Position numbers and translations under genes: made by a program. From Streptomyces sp. PsTaAH-137 (GTDB lineage Bacteria; Actinomycetota; Actinomycetes; Streptomycetales; Streptomycetaceae), in assembly GCF_003259365.1 (NCBI RefSeq), contig NZ_QLLY01000015.1, positions 1 through 64,000 of the forward strand: DNA of 64,000 nt, written 5' to 3'. The notes under the pieces were generated by a model, which ran no database searches, was not told where the DNA came from, and saw only the letters and a program-made list of their open reading frames with translations. Every line of letters begins with the position of its first letter. Positions within the stretch are counted from its first letter, which is position 1. Shown piece after piece: positions 8,439-17,076 of this stretch.

Positions 8439-9434
8439 GTGATCGTCTGGGTCAACGGGGCGTCCCGCGCGGGCAAGACCACGGCCGCGCGCGCATTGCT
8501 CGACCTGATCCCCAACTGCACGCTCTTCGACCCCGAGGAGATCGACGCCGAGCTGGAGCGGCTGCTGCCGCCCAAGCGGCTCGCCGAGGTCAGCGACCAT
8601 CAGGACCTGCCGATCTGGCGGCGGCTCGTCGTCGACACGGCGGCGGCCCTCCTCGCCGAACTCGGCGGGGTCCTCGTGGTGCCGATGGGGCTCATGCGCC
8701 AGGAGTACCGCGACGAGATCTTCGGTGGGCTCGCCGCCCGGCGGATCCCCGTGTGCCATGTGGTCCTTGCTCCAGGTGAAACGATCCTGCGCAGCCGTGA
8801 CCCGAGCGGCGAGGCGCCCGCCGACATCGAGCCCTACCGTGCCGCGCTCGCGGGCTGGCTCGCGGCGGACGCCTACCTCGTCGACAACGGCGCGCTGTCC
8901 CCGTACGACACCGCCGTGCGCATCGCGGCCGCCGTGCGGACCGGTGAGGCGGCCCCCTGCGACATCGTGCAGACCGCCGAGCCCACCGCCGAGACGGTCG
9001 CCGCGGGCGTGCTCCTCTTCGACGACCAGGACCGGGTCCTGCTCGTCGATCCCACCTACAAGCCGGGCTGGGAGTTTCCCGGCGGAGTCGTCGAGCCGGG
9101 CGAGGCGCCCGCGCGGGCGGGTATGCGGGAGGTCCTGGAGGAGACCGGCATCCAACTCATCGACGTGCCGAGCCTGTTGGTCATCGACTGGGAGCGGCCG
9201 GTGCCTCCGGGCTTCGGCGGTCTGCGGCTGCTCTTCGACGGCGGCCGTCTCGACAGTGACGTGGCGGCTCATGTGCTGCTGCCCGGACCGGAGTTGAGAG
9301 GCTGGCGGTTCGTCGACGAGGCCGAGGCGGCCGGACTGCTGCCGCCCGTGCGGTACGAACGGCTGCGCTGGGCCCTCCGCGCCCGCGAGCGCGGCGCGGC
9401 GCACTACCTGGAGGCCGGAGTCCCACTCGGCTGA
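8439..9434 (+). CDS. P-loop kinase fused to a Nudix hydrolase
   Basis: A 331-residue two-domain protein from a GTG preceded by GAGGGGGA. Residues 5-14 (NGASRAGKTT) are a Walker A loop; FDPEEIDAELERLLPP and VVPMGLMRQEYRDEI follow as in small P-loop kinases related to chloramphenicol phosphotransferase and adenylylsulfate kinase. From about residue 180 the chain is a Nudix domain. The full Nudix box lies at residues 215-238 (GGVVEPGEAPARAGMREVLE, then ETGI) with every consensus Gly, Glu and Arg present, so hydrolysis of a nucleoside-diphosphate-linked substrate is expected. The substrate of either half is unknown. Genes in this class are found in Streptomyces, but the fusion has no function known to me. 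Confidence 0.85.
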   Translation: MIVWVNGASRAGKTTAARALLDLIPNCTLFDPEEIDAELERLLPPKRLAEVSDHQDLPIWRRLVVDTAAALLAELGGVLVVPMGLMRQEYRDEIFGGLAARRIPVCHVVLAPGETILRSRDPSGEAPADIEPYRAALAGWLAADAYLVDNGALSPYDTAVRIAAAVRTGEAAPCDIVQTAEPTAETVAAGVLLFDDQDRVLLVDPTYKPGWEFPGGVVEPGEAPARAGMREVLEETGIQLIDVPSLLVIDWERPVPPGFGGLRLLFDGGRLDSDVAAHVLLPGPELRGWRFVDEAEAAGLLPPVRYERLRWALRARERGAAHYLEAGVPLG

Positions 9435-9439
9435 GAGGG

Positions 9440-10177
9440 TCAGCCGGGCCGGTACATCGCCGCGGCCTCTCTGAGTGCCGTACCCGCACCCTCCGTCAGC
9501 GGATCGCCGTGCCCGAAGCAGGCCACCTCGCTCGGCAGCGCGGCGAGCCGGGCGAACGAGGCGACGGCCCGCTTCCGGTCCAGGTTCAGCACGCCCAGGA
9601 TGATCTGCCCGTCGACCGGGGACGCGGCGATCGCGTCGCCGGTGAACAGCACGCCGTGCCGGGGCAGATGCACCGCGATCGACCCGTCCGTGTGTCCCGG
9701 CGAGCCGACGATCCGTGCCCCGTCACCGAAGTCGAGGGTGTCGTCGTCCTCCAACTCCCGCACCACGGACGGCAGATCGGGCTCCGGGAGCGGGGCGGGG
9801 AGCTGCGCCAGGGCCTGGGCGTGGAGGGGCCGCTCCCAGTCCTCGTACACCGGCGGCGGCCCCGGCGCCTCACCCCGGACGAACGGCGCGTCCAGCCGGT
9901 GCGCGTACACCTCGGCGCCGCTGAGCCGGGCGAACTCGGCGGCGCCGCCCACGTGGTCCTCGTGGAAGTGGGTCAGCACGATGCGCCGCACGTCCTCGGG
10001 AGCATGCCCCCACGCACGTACGGCATCGGCGATCGGCAGCCCCGCGCCGGGCGCACCCGCGTCGATCAGGGTGAGCCCGGCGTCGTCCCGCCACAGATAG
10101 GCCTGCCCCACGGGGAAGCGCAGCAGCCGCAGCCGCGGGGTGACGTCGAAGGCGTCGATGAGGTCGTAGGTCGTCAT
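9440..10177 (-). CDS. MBL-fold metallo-hydrolase
   Basis: A 245-residue cytoplasmic protein. The metal-binding motif THFHEDH is present with His70, His72, Asp74 and His75, followed by SPGHTDGSI, FTGDAIA and ACFGHGDP, which supply the remaining His and Asp ligands of a binuclear centre. This set is typical of glyoxalase-II-like and lactonase-like hydrolases in the metallo-beta-lactamase fold; no beta-lactamase-specific residues or signal peptide are visible. The gene is convergent with the kinase/Nudix gene with five bases between the two stops, so their transcripts probably overlap. The substrate is unknown. Confidence 0.88.
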   Translation of the reverse strand: MTTYDLIDAFDVTPRLRLLRFPVGQAYLWRDDAGLTLIDAGAPGAGLPIADAVRAWGHAPEDVRRIVLTHFHEDHVGGAAEFARLSGAEVYAHRLDAPFVRGEAPGPPPVYEDWERPLHAQALAQLPAPLPEPDLPSVVRELEDDDTLDFGDGARIVGSPGHTDGSIAVHLPRHGVLFTGDAIAASPVDGQIILGVLNLDRKRAVASFARLAALPSEVACFGHGDPLTEGAGTALREAAAMYRPG

Positions 10178-10250
10178 GCGGCGACCGTACGAACCCCGGC
10201 GGCCGGACCGCGCGCGTCTCGGCCCAGAGCAGATACCCGTTCCGGGCCGG

Positions 10251-11612
10251 TCAGTTCGCGGCGGCGTACTTCTGGAGGAACAGCGCCTCCGCCACCGAGA
10301 GCCGCTCCAACTCCTGCGGCGACACCGACTCGTTGGCCGCGTGGATCTGCGCCTCCGGCTCGCTCAGGCCGATCAGCAGGATCTCCGCCTCCGGGTAGAG
10401 CGAGGCGAGCGTGTTGCACAGCGGGATCGAGCCGCCCTGACCGGCGTACTGCATCTCTTGGCCGTCGTACGCCTCCGCCATCGCGTCCGCCAGCGCGGCG
10501 TACGCGGGGCTCTCGGTGTTCGCCCGGAACGGCTGGCCCTGGCCGACCTGCTCCACCGACACACGGGCGCCCCACGGCGTGTGCGACTCGATGTGCGCCA
10601 TCAGCAGCTTCGTCGCCTCGGCGGCGTCCACGCCCGGCGGCACCCGCAGGCTGACCAGCGCGCGGGCGCCGGCCTGCACGGACGGCGTCGCGCCGACGAC
10701 CGGCGGGCAGTCGATGCCCAGCACGGTCACGGCCGGCCGCGCCCAGATCCGGTCCGCGACCGTGCCGGAGCCGATCAGCTCCACCCCGTCGAGCACCTTG
10801 GCGTCGCTGCGGAACGCGTCCTCCTCGTACTGCAGACCGGGCCACGTCTCCGCGGACTCGAGACCGTCGATCGTCGTGGAACCGTCGGCCGCCCGCAGCG
10901 AGTCCAGTACGCGGACCAGCGCGGCCAGCGCGTCGGGCGCGGCCCCGCCGAACTGGCCCGAGTGCAGGTTCCCTTCGAGCGTGTCGACCTGGACGCGGAC
11001 CAGTGTCATCCCGCGCAGCGTCGCCGTCGCCGTCGGCAGGCCCACCCGGAAGTTGCCCGCGTCACCGATGACGATGGTGTCGGCGGTCAGCAGCTCCGGG
11101 TGCTGCTCGGCGTAGCGCTCCAGACCGCCGGTGCCCATCTCCTCCGAGCCCTCGGCGATCACCTTGACGCCCACCGGCACCCCGCCGTTCGCCTTCAGCG
11201 CGCGGATCGCCAGCAGGTGCAGCAGCACACCGCCCTTGCAGTCGGCGCTGCCACGCCCGTACCAGCGGCCGTCCTCGCGCTCGGTCAGCTCGAAGGGCGG
11301 CGTCTCCCACGCCGCCTCGTCCAGCGGCGGCTGCACGTCGTAGTGCGCGTAGAGCAGCACCGTGGGCGCGCCCTCGGGTCCGGGCAGATGGCCGTAGACC
11401 GACTGCGTGCCGTCCGGGGTGTCGAGCAGTGCCACGTCCTGGAAGCCCTCGGCGCGCAGGGCGTCCGCGACCCAGTCGGCCGCGCCCTCGCTCTCGCTCT
11501 TCGGATACTGCTCGAAGTCCGCCACCGACTTGAAGGCCACCAGCTCGGCCAGCTCCGCCTTGGCGCGGGGCAGCAGGGAGGCGACGGTTCCGGCGATCGG
11601 ATGCGGCGACAT
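10251..11612 (-). CDS. M20-family dipeptidase
   Basis: A 453-residue zinc peptidase from ATG 11612, seven bases after GAGGAG. The metal ligands appear in order: LLYAHYDVQPP (His and the catalytic Asp), GRGSADCKGG (bridging Asp), EGSEEMGTGG (catalytic Glu pair) and the C-terminal QIHAANES His. The lid/dimerisation domain lies around residues 190-330. This order is that of the M20 (ArgE/DapE/CPG2) family, and the sequence is closest in style to the cytosolic dipeptidases annotated in actinomycetes. Cleavage of short peptides for nutrition or turnover is expected. It diverges from the flavoprotein gene at 11746. Confidence 0.9.
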   Translation of the reverse strand: MSPHPIAGTVASLLPRAKAELAELVAFKSVADFEQYPKSESEGAADWVADALRAEGFQDVALLDTPDGTQSVYGHLPGPEGAPTVLLYAHYDVQPPLDEAAWETPPFELTEREDGRWYGRGSADCKGGVLLHLLAIRALKANGGVPVGVKVIAEGSEEMGTGGLERYAEQHPELLTADTIVIGDAGNFRVGLPTATATLRGMTLVRVQVDTLEGNLHSGQFGGAAPDALAALVRVLDSLRAADGSTTIDGLESAETWPGLQYEEDAFRSDAKVLDGVELIGSGTVADRIWARPAVTVLGIDCPPVVGATPSVQAGARALVSLRVPPGVDAAEATKLLMAHIESHTPWGARVSVEQVGQGQPFRANTESPAYAALADAMAEAYDGQEMQYAGQGGSIPLCNTLASLYPEAEILLIGLSEPEAQIHAANESVSPQELERLSVAEALFLQKYAAAN

Positions 11613-11745
11613 GGGCACGCTCCTCGTAGGTGCGACGTTGTACAGGGGGTATCGAAGATCCTCCCACAGAGGGTCACGGCGCCGCCCGCCGTAGGATGCC
11701 TGGGAAACATGCGGCAGGCGGCTGAAAACGGAGCATTGGACCATC

Positions 11746-12975
11746 GTGAGCAGCGAGAATCCCGAGAACGCGACGGGCAACGACATGGGCGACGAGCGGG
11801 ACATGAGCGTGTGGGACGTCGTGGTCGTGGGCGCGGGCCCCGCCGGCGCCTCCGCCGCGTACGCGGCCGCGGTCGCCGGACGCCGCGTGCTGCTGTTGGA
11901 GAAGGCGGAACTGCCGCGCTACAAGACGTGCGGCGGCGGCATCATCGGCCCGTCCCGCGACTCCCTGCCGCCCGGCTTCGACCTGCCGTTCAAGGACCGG
12001 ATCAACGCGGTCACGTTCTCGCTGAACGGCAAGTACGCGCGGACGCGCCGCTCGCGCAGCATGCTCTTCGGGCTCATCAACCGCCCGGAGTTCGACGCCC
12101 AGCTCGTCGAGCACGCGCAGAAGGCGGGCGCGGAGCTGCGCACCGGTGTCACGGTCACGCGGGTCGAGCAGCACGGTTCCGCCGTGCCCGACCGGCGGAC
12201 CGTCGCGGTCGTGCTGCAGGACGGCGAGACGGTGTTCGCGCGCGCCGTGGTCGGCGCCGACGGCAGCGCCAGCCGGATAGGAGCGCACGTCGGGGTCAAG
12301 ATGGACCAGGTCGACCTCGGCCTGGAGGCGGAGATCCCGGTGCCGGAGACCGTCGCCGAGGACTGGCGCGGCCGGGTCCTCATCGACTGGGGCCCGATCC
12401 CGGGCAGTTACGGCTGGGTCTTCCCCAAGGGCGACACGCTCACCGTCGGCGTCATCTCGGCGCGCGGCGAAGGCGCCGCCACCAAGAAGTACTTGGAGGA
12501 CTTCATCGCCCGCCTCGGGCTCGCCGGCTTCGAGCCCGCGATCTCCTCCGGGCACCTGACGCGCTGCCGGGCCGACGACTCCCCGCTGTCGCGCGGGCGG
12601 GTCCTGGTCTGCGGCGACGCGGCCGGACTCCTTGAGCCGTGGACCCGCGAGGGCATCTCCTTCGCCCTGCGCTCGGGCCGGCTCGCGGGGGAGTGGGCGG
12701 TGCGCGTCGCCGAGTCCCACGACGCGGTGGACGCCCGCCGCCAGGCGCTGAACTACGCGTTCGCCATCAAGGCGGGCCTGGGTGTCGAGATGGCCGTAGG
12801 CAAGCGGATGCTGGGCGTGTTCGAGCGCAAGCCGGGCCTGCTGCACGCGGCCCTGACGAGCGTGCGCCCCGCGTGGAACGCGTTCGCGAGGATCACCCGG
12901 GGCTCGTCCTCGCTCGGCGAGCTGGTGCGCACGCATCCGATGGCGGGTCGGGCGCTGTCCCGCTTCGAACGCTGA
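11746..12975 (+). CDS. Geranylgeranyl-reductase-family FAD-dependent oxidoreductase
   Basis: A 409-residue flavoprotein. The Rossmann motif VVVGAGPAGASAAY lies near residues 26-39, followed by LLLEKAELPRYKTCGGGI, the family hallmark, then AVVGADGSASRIG and VLVCGDAAGLLEPWTREGIS, the second FAD-binding stretch. It lacks a signal peptide. Family members reduce prenyl chains of quinones, chlorophylls or archaeal-type lipids, and the actinomycete ones are usually linked to menaquinone metabolism, though this one has no menaquinone genes beside it. The GTG at 11746 is used; ATGs at codons 14 and 20 are alternatives because the ribosome site for the GTG is poor. Confidence 0.85.
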   Translation: MSSENPENATGNDMGDERDMSVWDVVVVGAGPAGASAAYAAAVAGRRVLLLEKAELPRYKTCGGGIIGPSRDSLPPGFDLPFKDRINAVTFSLNGKYARTRRSRSMLFGLINRPEFDAQLVEHAQKAGAELRTGVTVTRVEQHGSAVPDRRTVAVVLQDGETVFARAVVGADGSASRIGAHVGVKMDQVDLGLEAEIPVPETVAEDWRGRVLIDWGPIPGSYGWVFPKGDTLTVGVISARGEGAATKKYLEDFIARLGLAGFEPAISSGHLTRCRADDSPLSRGRVLVCGDAAGLLEPWTREGISFALRSGRLAGEWAVRVAESHDAVDARRQALNYAFAIKAGLGVEMAVGKRMLGVFERKPGLLHAALTSVRPAWNAFARITRGSSSLGELVRTHPMAGRALSRFER

Positions 12976-12995
12976 CGCTGCCGCCGCCCCCTGCG

Positions 12996-13020
12996 CCGGG
13001 ACCGGGTGTGCCGGTCCCGG
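12996..13020. terminator. Hairpin terminator
   Basis: A perfect 10-bp stem (12996-13005 with 13011-13020) with a 5-nt loop lies between the convergent flavoprotein and DDN-like genes, 21 bases after the former. Confidence 0.65.
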
Positions 13021-13072
13021 TCCTGGTGGGCGCGGGCGTCGGTCGGTGTCGGACGTCAGGCGGTGGCGGGCG

Positions 13073-13534
13073 TCAGTCGGCGACCGTGATCCGGAAGACC
13101 GGGTGGTCGGGGGAGGCCGCCGAGATCTCGGCGTCCGACGACTTCGCGGTGACGCCCTTGAAGTACTCGTTGACCTGCCAGCCCCAGCGCTCCAGGTAGG
13201 TGCGCAGGACCTCGCGCTTCAGCTCGTCGTCGGCGAGTTCGACGGCCTCGAAGGTGCGGACCTTGCGGCCGACGCGCAGCTCGCCGCCGCCCGCCGCGAG
13301 CATGTTCTTCACCCACTGGGAGTGGCCGCGCGCCGACACGAGGTACTGGGCGCCCTCGTACGTGTGCGGGTTCACCGGGATCCGCTGCATCTGGCCGCTC
13401 TTGCGGCCGCGCACCGAGAGTTCGGCGGAGCCCGCGAGGCTGAGGCCGCGCCGGGCCAGCCAGCCGATCACCTTGTTGAGGCGGATCGTGGTCGGGCTGC
13501 CCTTGAGGTAGTAGGGCTCGGGCTGTGCGCTCAT
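13073..13534 (-). CDS. DDN-type nitroreductase family, deazaflavin-dependent oxidoreductase
   Basis: A 153-residue split-barrel protein from ATG 13534, with GGGGGT five bases upstream. The pattern of RGRKSGQMQRIPVNPHTYEG, then YLVSARGHSQWVKNMLAAGG and GRKVRTFEAVEL, is that of the Ddn/Rv3547 family. These proteins use the deazaflavin cofactor F420 to reduce quinones or nitroaromatics. The physiological substrate is not evident. It diverges from a TetR gene, and the intervening 180 bases carry a cluster of inverted half-sites, so the TetR protein probably represses both genes. Confidence 0.85.
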   Translation of the reverse strand: MSAQPEPYYLKGSPTTIRLNKVIGWLARRGLSLAGSAELSVRGRKSGQMQRIPVNPHTYEGAQYLVSARGHSQWVKNMLAAGGGELRVGRKVRTFEAVELADDELKREVLRTYLERWGWQVNEYFKGVTAKSSDAEISAASPDHPVFRITVAD

Positions 13535-13588
13535 GGTGACCCCCAGGCTGGGTGACGGGAAGCGAGTGCGGGCGGTGCTCCGAAGTGT

Positions 13589-13653
13589 GAGCACTGCTCT
13601 CGCCTGAGAACAGTGTGCACGAGATGGGCGCTCCATAGCAAGAGCAGTGCTCT
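13589..13653. promoter_or_regulatory. Clustered inverted half-sites, probable TetR operators
   Basis: The half-site AGAGCAGTG or a close match recurs. GAGCACTGCTC (13589-13599) is a 5-1-5 inverted repeat. CACTGCTCTC (13592-13601) and GAGAACAGTG (13606-13615) form an inverted pair matching at 9 of 10 positions across 4 bases. AGAGCAGTGCTCT (13641-13653) is a perfect 6-1-6 repeat. All lie between the divergent DDN-like and TetR genes. Confidence 0.6.
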
Positions 13654-13713
13654 CGTTTTTGTGCGGCGATCTGGAATGTGTGCACCGCTCCGTCGGCGTG
13701 GAAGACTGGACCC

Positions 13714-14415
13714 ATGAGTACGAGCCGCACCACGCAAGGGGCCCGCGCCCGCGCCCGGCAGGAGATCACCGCCGCCATCAAGGACGAGGCGCGCAGACAG
13801 CTCGCCGCCGACGGCGCCGTCAAGCTCTCGCTGCGTGCCGTCGCCCGCGAACTCGACATGGTCTCGTCGGCCCTGTACCGCTACTTCCCCAGCCGGGACG
13901 AGTTGCTGACCGCGCTCATCATCGACGCCTACGACTCGCTGGGCGAGGCCGCCGAGCGGGCCGACGCCGCCCGGCAGCCGAAGGCGACCGCCGCCGAGCG
14001 CTGGGTCACCGTGTGCCGGGCCGTCCGTGAGTGGGCCCTCGCCCGTCCGCACGAGTACACCCTCATCTACGGTTCCCCGGTGCCGGGTTACACCGCCCCG
14101 ATGGCCACCGTCGAGGCCGCGTCTCGGGTCGGGCTGCTGCTCATCGGCATCGTCCGGGAGGCGTACGAGGGCAAGGGCGTGGCCCTGCCGAAGCTTCCGC
14201 CCGCGCTGCGCCCCGAGGCCGAGCGGATCGCCGCCGACATCGCGCCCGACCTGCCGCCCGAGATCATGGCCGCGCTGATCGCCGCGTGGGCGCAGCTGTT
14301 CGGGCTCATCGGTTTCGAGCTGTTCGGCCAGTTCAACCGGGTCGTCGAGGACCGGGCCGCCTTCTTCGACCATGCCGCGGCGCAGCTCGCGCACGGTGTG
14401 GGGCTCGTGAAGTGA
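13714..14415 (+). CDS. TetR/AcrR-family transcriptional regulator
   Basis: A 233-residue repressor. The N-terminal helix-turn-helix includes LSLRAVARELDMVSSALYRY followed by FPSRDELL, the recognition helix and the family-typical Y/F-P/T-S-K/R turn. The C-terminal ligand domain has ARPHEYTLIYGSPVPGY and LFGLIGFELFG, typical of the WHG-domain branch found next to oxidoreductases. It faces the DDN-like gene, and both promoters overlap repeated inverted half-sites, which suggests autoregulation plus control of the reductase. Confidence 0.9.
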   Translation: MSTSRTTQGARARARQEITAAIKDEARRQLAADGAVKLSLRAVARELDMVSSALYRYFPSRDELLTALIIDAYDSLGEAAERADAARQPKATAAERWVTVCRAVREWALARPHEYTLIYGSPVPGYTAPMATVEAASRVGLLLIGIVREAYEGKGVALPKLPPALRPEAERIAADIAPDLPPEIMAALIAAWAQLFGLIGFELFGQFNRVVEDRAAFFDHAAAQLAHGVGLVK

Positions 14416-14517
14416 CGCCGCTGGAGTCGCGGGCCGACCGCGTACTCCGCGGGGAGTACGGGTGATCACCACGCACGGCTGACGCCCGCGACGGCCCGTG
14501 GCCCTTAGCGTGGCCGC

Positions 14518-15795
14518 ATGGACGAGCAGCACGAGCGGGCCGATGGTCCGCTCAGGGCCCGGGGCGGACCACCGTGGCGACGCGGCGGCCCGCCGTCGTG
14601 GGCGCCGGGGCCCTCCTGGTGGAACCACCGCGCCGACGGTGGCCGCCTGCCCTGGCGGTCGACGGTCCTCGTCACCGTGATCGTCCTGGCCGGCTCGACC
14701 ATGGCCGCGCACGGCCGGGCGGGCGACCGTGTCGGCCTCGACGTGTTCGCGTACCTGCTCCTCGTGCTGGCCTCGGTCCAGCTCCTGTGGCGGCAGCGGC
14801 ACCCGGTCGTGATCGCCTACGGAACGGCGCTGTGCGCCACGGTGTACCTGGCGGCCGGATATCCGTACGGGCCCGTGTTCCTCCCCGTCGCCCTGGGCTG
14901 CTTCGCCGCGATCGTCGCGGGGCGCCGGTACGCGGCCTGGGGAGCCGTCGCCCTGCTCTGGGCCGCGCACACGGTGGTCGGGCACTGGCTGTACCGGTAT
15001 CTGCCGCCGCCCGGGGACGGTCCCGCGGCCTGGGGGCAGGAGGTCGTCGCCGCCGCGTGGGTGCTCGCCGTCGTCGCCGTCGCGGAACTGGTCCGGGTGA
15101 AGCGCGAGCAGTGGGCGCAGGCGCGCGTCGAGCGGGAACGGGCGGCGCGGCGGCGGGCCGACGAGGAGCGGCTGCGCATCGCCCGCGAGCTCCACGACGT
15201 GCTGGCCCACTCCATCTCCGTCATCAACGTCCAGGCCGGGGTCGGGCTCGCGCTGCTCGACTCCGATCCGGAGCAGGCCCGTACGGCCCTGACCACGATC
15301 AAGGCCGCGGGCAAGGAGGCGCTGGGCGAGGTGCGGCAGGTCCTCGACACGCTGCGGGCGCCCGGCGAGGCCCCGCGCGCCCCCGCGCCCGGACTCGACC
15401 GGCTGCCCGAACTCGTGGAGCAGGCGGCCGGAGCCGGACTCACCGTCGAGACCGCCACCCGCGGCAAGCGGATGACACCCGCGCCGGGGGCGGACCTCGC
15501 CGCCTTCCGGATCGTGCAGGAGGCCCTGACGAACGTCGTACGGCACTCGGAGTCCCGGCGGGCGCACATGCAACTCGATTACGGAAAGGGCGTGTTGACG
15601 GTGACCGTCGACGACGACGGGCCCGCGAGCCACGCCGAGGCGGGCGGCAGCGGCAACGGGCTCGCCGGGATGCGCGAGCGCGCCGCCGCCCTCGGTGGCA
15701 CCATCGAGGCGGGGCCGCGCCCCGACGGCGGCTTCCGGGTCGTCGCCGAACTCCCGCTCGCCCCGCCCGCCCCGCCTTCGGAGGACTCCCGGTGA
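14518..15795 (+). CDS. Two-component sensor histidine kinase (HisKA_3, NarL/DesK type)
   Basis: A 425-residue membrane kinase. A Pro/Arg-rich cytoplasmic N-terminus of about 45 residues is followed by four or five hydrophobic helices between residues 50 and 190, then a coiled region rich in RERAARRRADEE, and the dimerisation helix RIARELHDVLAHSISVINVQ, where His226 is the phosphoacceptor. The ATPase domain shows FRIVQEALTNVVRHS (N box), VDDDGP and GNGLAGMRERAAALGG (G box). No extracellular sensor domain is present, so the signal is likely sensed in or at the membrane. Its stop overlaps the start of the response regulator by four bases. Confidence 0.93.
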   Translation: MDEQHERADGPLRARGGPPWRRGGPPSWAPGPSWWNHRADGGRLPWRSTVLVTVIVLAGSTMAAHGRAGDRVGLDVFAYLLLVLASVQLLWRQRHPVVIAYGTALCATVYLAAGYPYGPVFLPVALGCFAAIVAGRRYAAWGAVALLWAAHTVVGHWLYRYLPPPGDGPAAWGQEVVAAAWVLAVVAVAELVRVKREQWAQARVERERAARRRADEERLRIARELHDVLAHSISVINVQAGVGLALLDSDPEQARTALTTIKAAGKEALGEVRQVLDTLRAPGEAPRAPAPGLDRLPELVEQAAGAGLTVETATRGKRMTPAPGADLAAFRIVQEALTNVVRHSESRRAHMQLDYGKGVLTVTVDDDGPASHAEAGGSGNGLAGMRERAAALGGTIEAGPRPDGGFRVVAELPLAPPAPPSEDSR

Positions 15796-16457
15796 TCCGC
15801 GTACTGCTCGCCGACGACCAGTCGCTGGTCCGTGCCGGGTTCCGGGCGCTGCTCGACGCGCAGAGCGACATCGAGGTCGCCGCCGAGGCAGCCGACGGGG
15901 AGGAGACCGTCCGCCTGGTGCGCGAGCTGCGCCCCGACGTCGTCCTGATGGACATCCGGATGCCGCTGCTCGACGGGCTCGCGGCGACCCGCCGCATCGG
16001 GGAGGACCCGGAACTGGCAGCGGTGAAGGTGGTCGTGCTCACCACTTTCGAGCTCGACGAGTACGTCTTCGAGGCGATCCGCTCCGGTGCCTCCGGCTTC
16101 CTCGTCAAGGACACCGAACCGGACGAACTGCTGCGCGCCGTACGGGCCGTGGTGCACGGCGACGCACTGCTGTCGCCGGGCGTGACCCGGCGGCTCGTCG
16201 CCGAGTTCGCGGCGCGTTCCAAGGAACCCGCGGGCGCGGTGCCGCTGGCGGGGCTGACCGAGCGGGAGCGGGAGGTGATGGCGCTCGTCGGGATCGGTCT
16301 GTCGAACGCGGAGATCGCCCGGCGGCTCGTCGTCAGCCCGCTCACGGCGAAGACCCACGTGAGCCGTGCCATGGTCAAGCTGGGCGCCCGGGACCGGGCC
16401 CAACTCGTCGTCCTCGCCTACGAGTCGGGGCTCGTGCGGCCCGGATGGCTCGGCTGA
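15792..16457 (+). CDS. NarL/LuxR-family response regulator
   Basis: A 221-residue regulator whose GTG overlaps the kinase stop (GTGA), indicating translational coupling and partnership with that kinase. The receiver domain has ADDQSLVRAGF, the phosphorylated Asp54 in VVLMDIRMP, TTFELDEY and the conserved Lys of FLVKDTEP. The C-terminal LuxR-type helix-turn-helix runs LTEREREVMALVGIGLSNAE to LVVSPLTAKTHVSRAMVKLG. The targets are unknown and no transporter gene adjoins, unlike many DesK/NarL-type pairs. Confidence 0.94.
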   Translation: MIRVLLADDQSLVRAGFRALLDAQSDIEVAAEAADGEETVRLVRELRPDVVLMDIRMPLLDGLAATRRIGEDPELAAVKVVVLTTFELDEYVFEAIRSGASGFLVKDTEPDELLRAVRAVVHGDALLSPGVTRRLVAEFAARSKEPAGAVPLAGLTEREREVMALVGIGLSNAEIARRLVVSPLTAKTHVSRAMVKLGARDRAQLVVLAYESGLVRPGWLG

Positions 16458-16802
16458 TCAGCCGGCTTCCAGTGCCTCGGCCCGGCGCACCAGGGCGGCC
16501 GCGATGTCGTCCCAGTCCGGGCCGTGCAGCCACAGGTGGTCGGCGGCGCCGCGCAGCAGCGCGGGCTCGTCCGGCCGTTGGAGCAGTACCAGACGGTGGG
16601 CCAGATTCCGGATCCACACCGGGAGATGGCCGTCGACCACCTGCGGGCACAGCTCGTGGAGCATCGTGAGGATCGCCTCCGCGCCGGCGAACGTCAGCTC
16701 CTCGACGAAGTAGCGCTCCTGGTGGTCCAGGGCGCAGGCCGGGGTGGGGCGGTACTCGTCGCCGTACAGACAGCGGGCGTGGTCGGTCAGGCTGCTGTGC
16801 AT
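16458..16802 (-). CDS. Conserved hypothetical protein, 114 residues
   Basis: I do not recognise a named family. The protein is soluble, 114 residues, with Cys-rich N-terminal segments (SLTDHARCLYGDEY and TPACALDHQERYFVEEL), then predicted helices HLWLHGPDWDDIAAALVRRA near the C-terminus. There is no signal peptide or membrane segment. The stop codon directly abuts that of the response regulator on the other strand. The coding bias is normal for the window, which supports a real gene, although the ribosome site is weak. Confidence 0.65.
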   Translation of the reverse strand: MHSSLTDHARCLYGDEYRPTPACALDHQERYFVEELTFAGAEAILTMLHELCPQVVDGHLPVWIRNLAHRLVLLQRPDEPALLRGAADHLWLHGPDWDDIAAALVRRAEALEAG

Positions 16803-16842
16803 GACAGGAGCCTAGGACGGGCGCGGCACGGCAGTCAGGCGG

Positions 16843-17076
16843 TTATGCGCGGGGGCCGGGTTCGTCCGCGGCCGACCGGCGCCGGTCGAAGCGGGACAGC
16901 ACCCGTACCACCCGGACGAGAAAGGCCACGGCCGCCACGGTCCCCGCGACCGCGTACACCCCGGTGCGGGCACCGGCCGGCACCATGCCGAGGAAGGCCG
17001 GAAGGGCGAGCAGCGCGAACACCGCGCCCGCCGACAGGGCGCCGGTGAACAGCGCGAAGCCGATCTCGACGGTCAT
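16843..17076 (-). CDS. DUF6332-type small membrane protein
   Basis: A 77-residue protein with two hydrophobic helices (residues 4-30 and 40-62) and a charged C-terminal tail with SRFDRRRSAADE. The opening MTVEIGFALFTGAL resembles the conserved core of the Streptomyces DUF6332 family. The frame upstream of ATG 17076 stays open and encodes DGTDTQAERDA directly before MTVEI, which looks like family sequence, but no ATG, GTG or TTG occurs in it. Either the real start is this ATG or the true start was lost to a frameshift or is a rare codon. Function unknown. Confidence 0.65.
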   Translation of the reverse strand: MTVEIGFALFTGALSAGAVFALLALPAFLGMVPAGARTGVYAVAGTVAAVAFLVRVVRVLSRFDRRRSAADEPGPRA

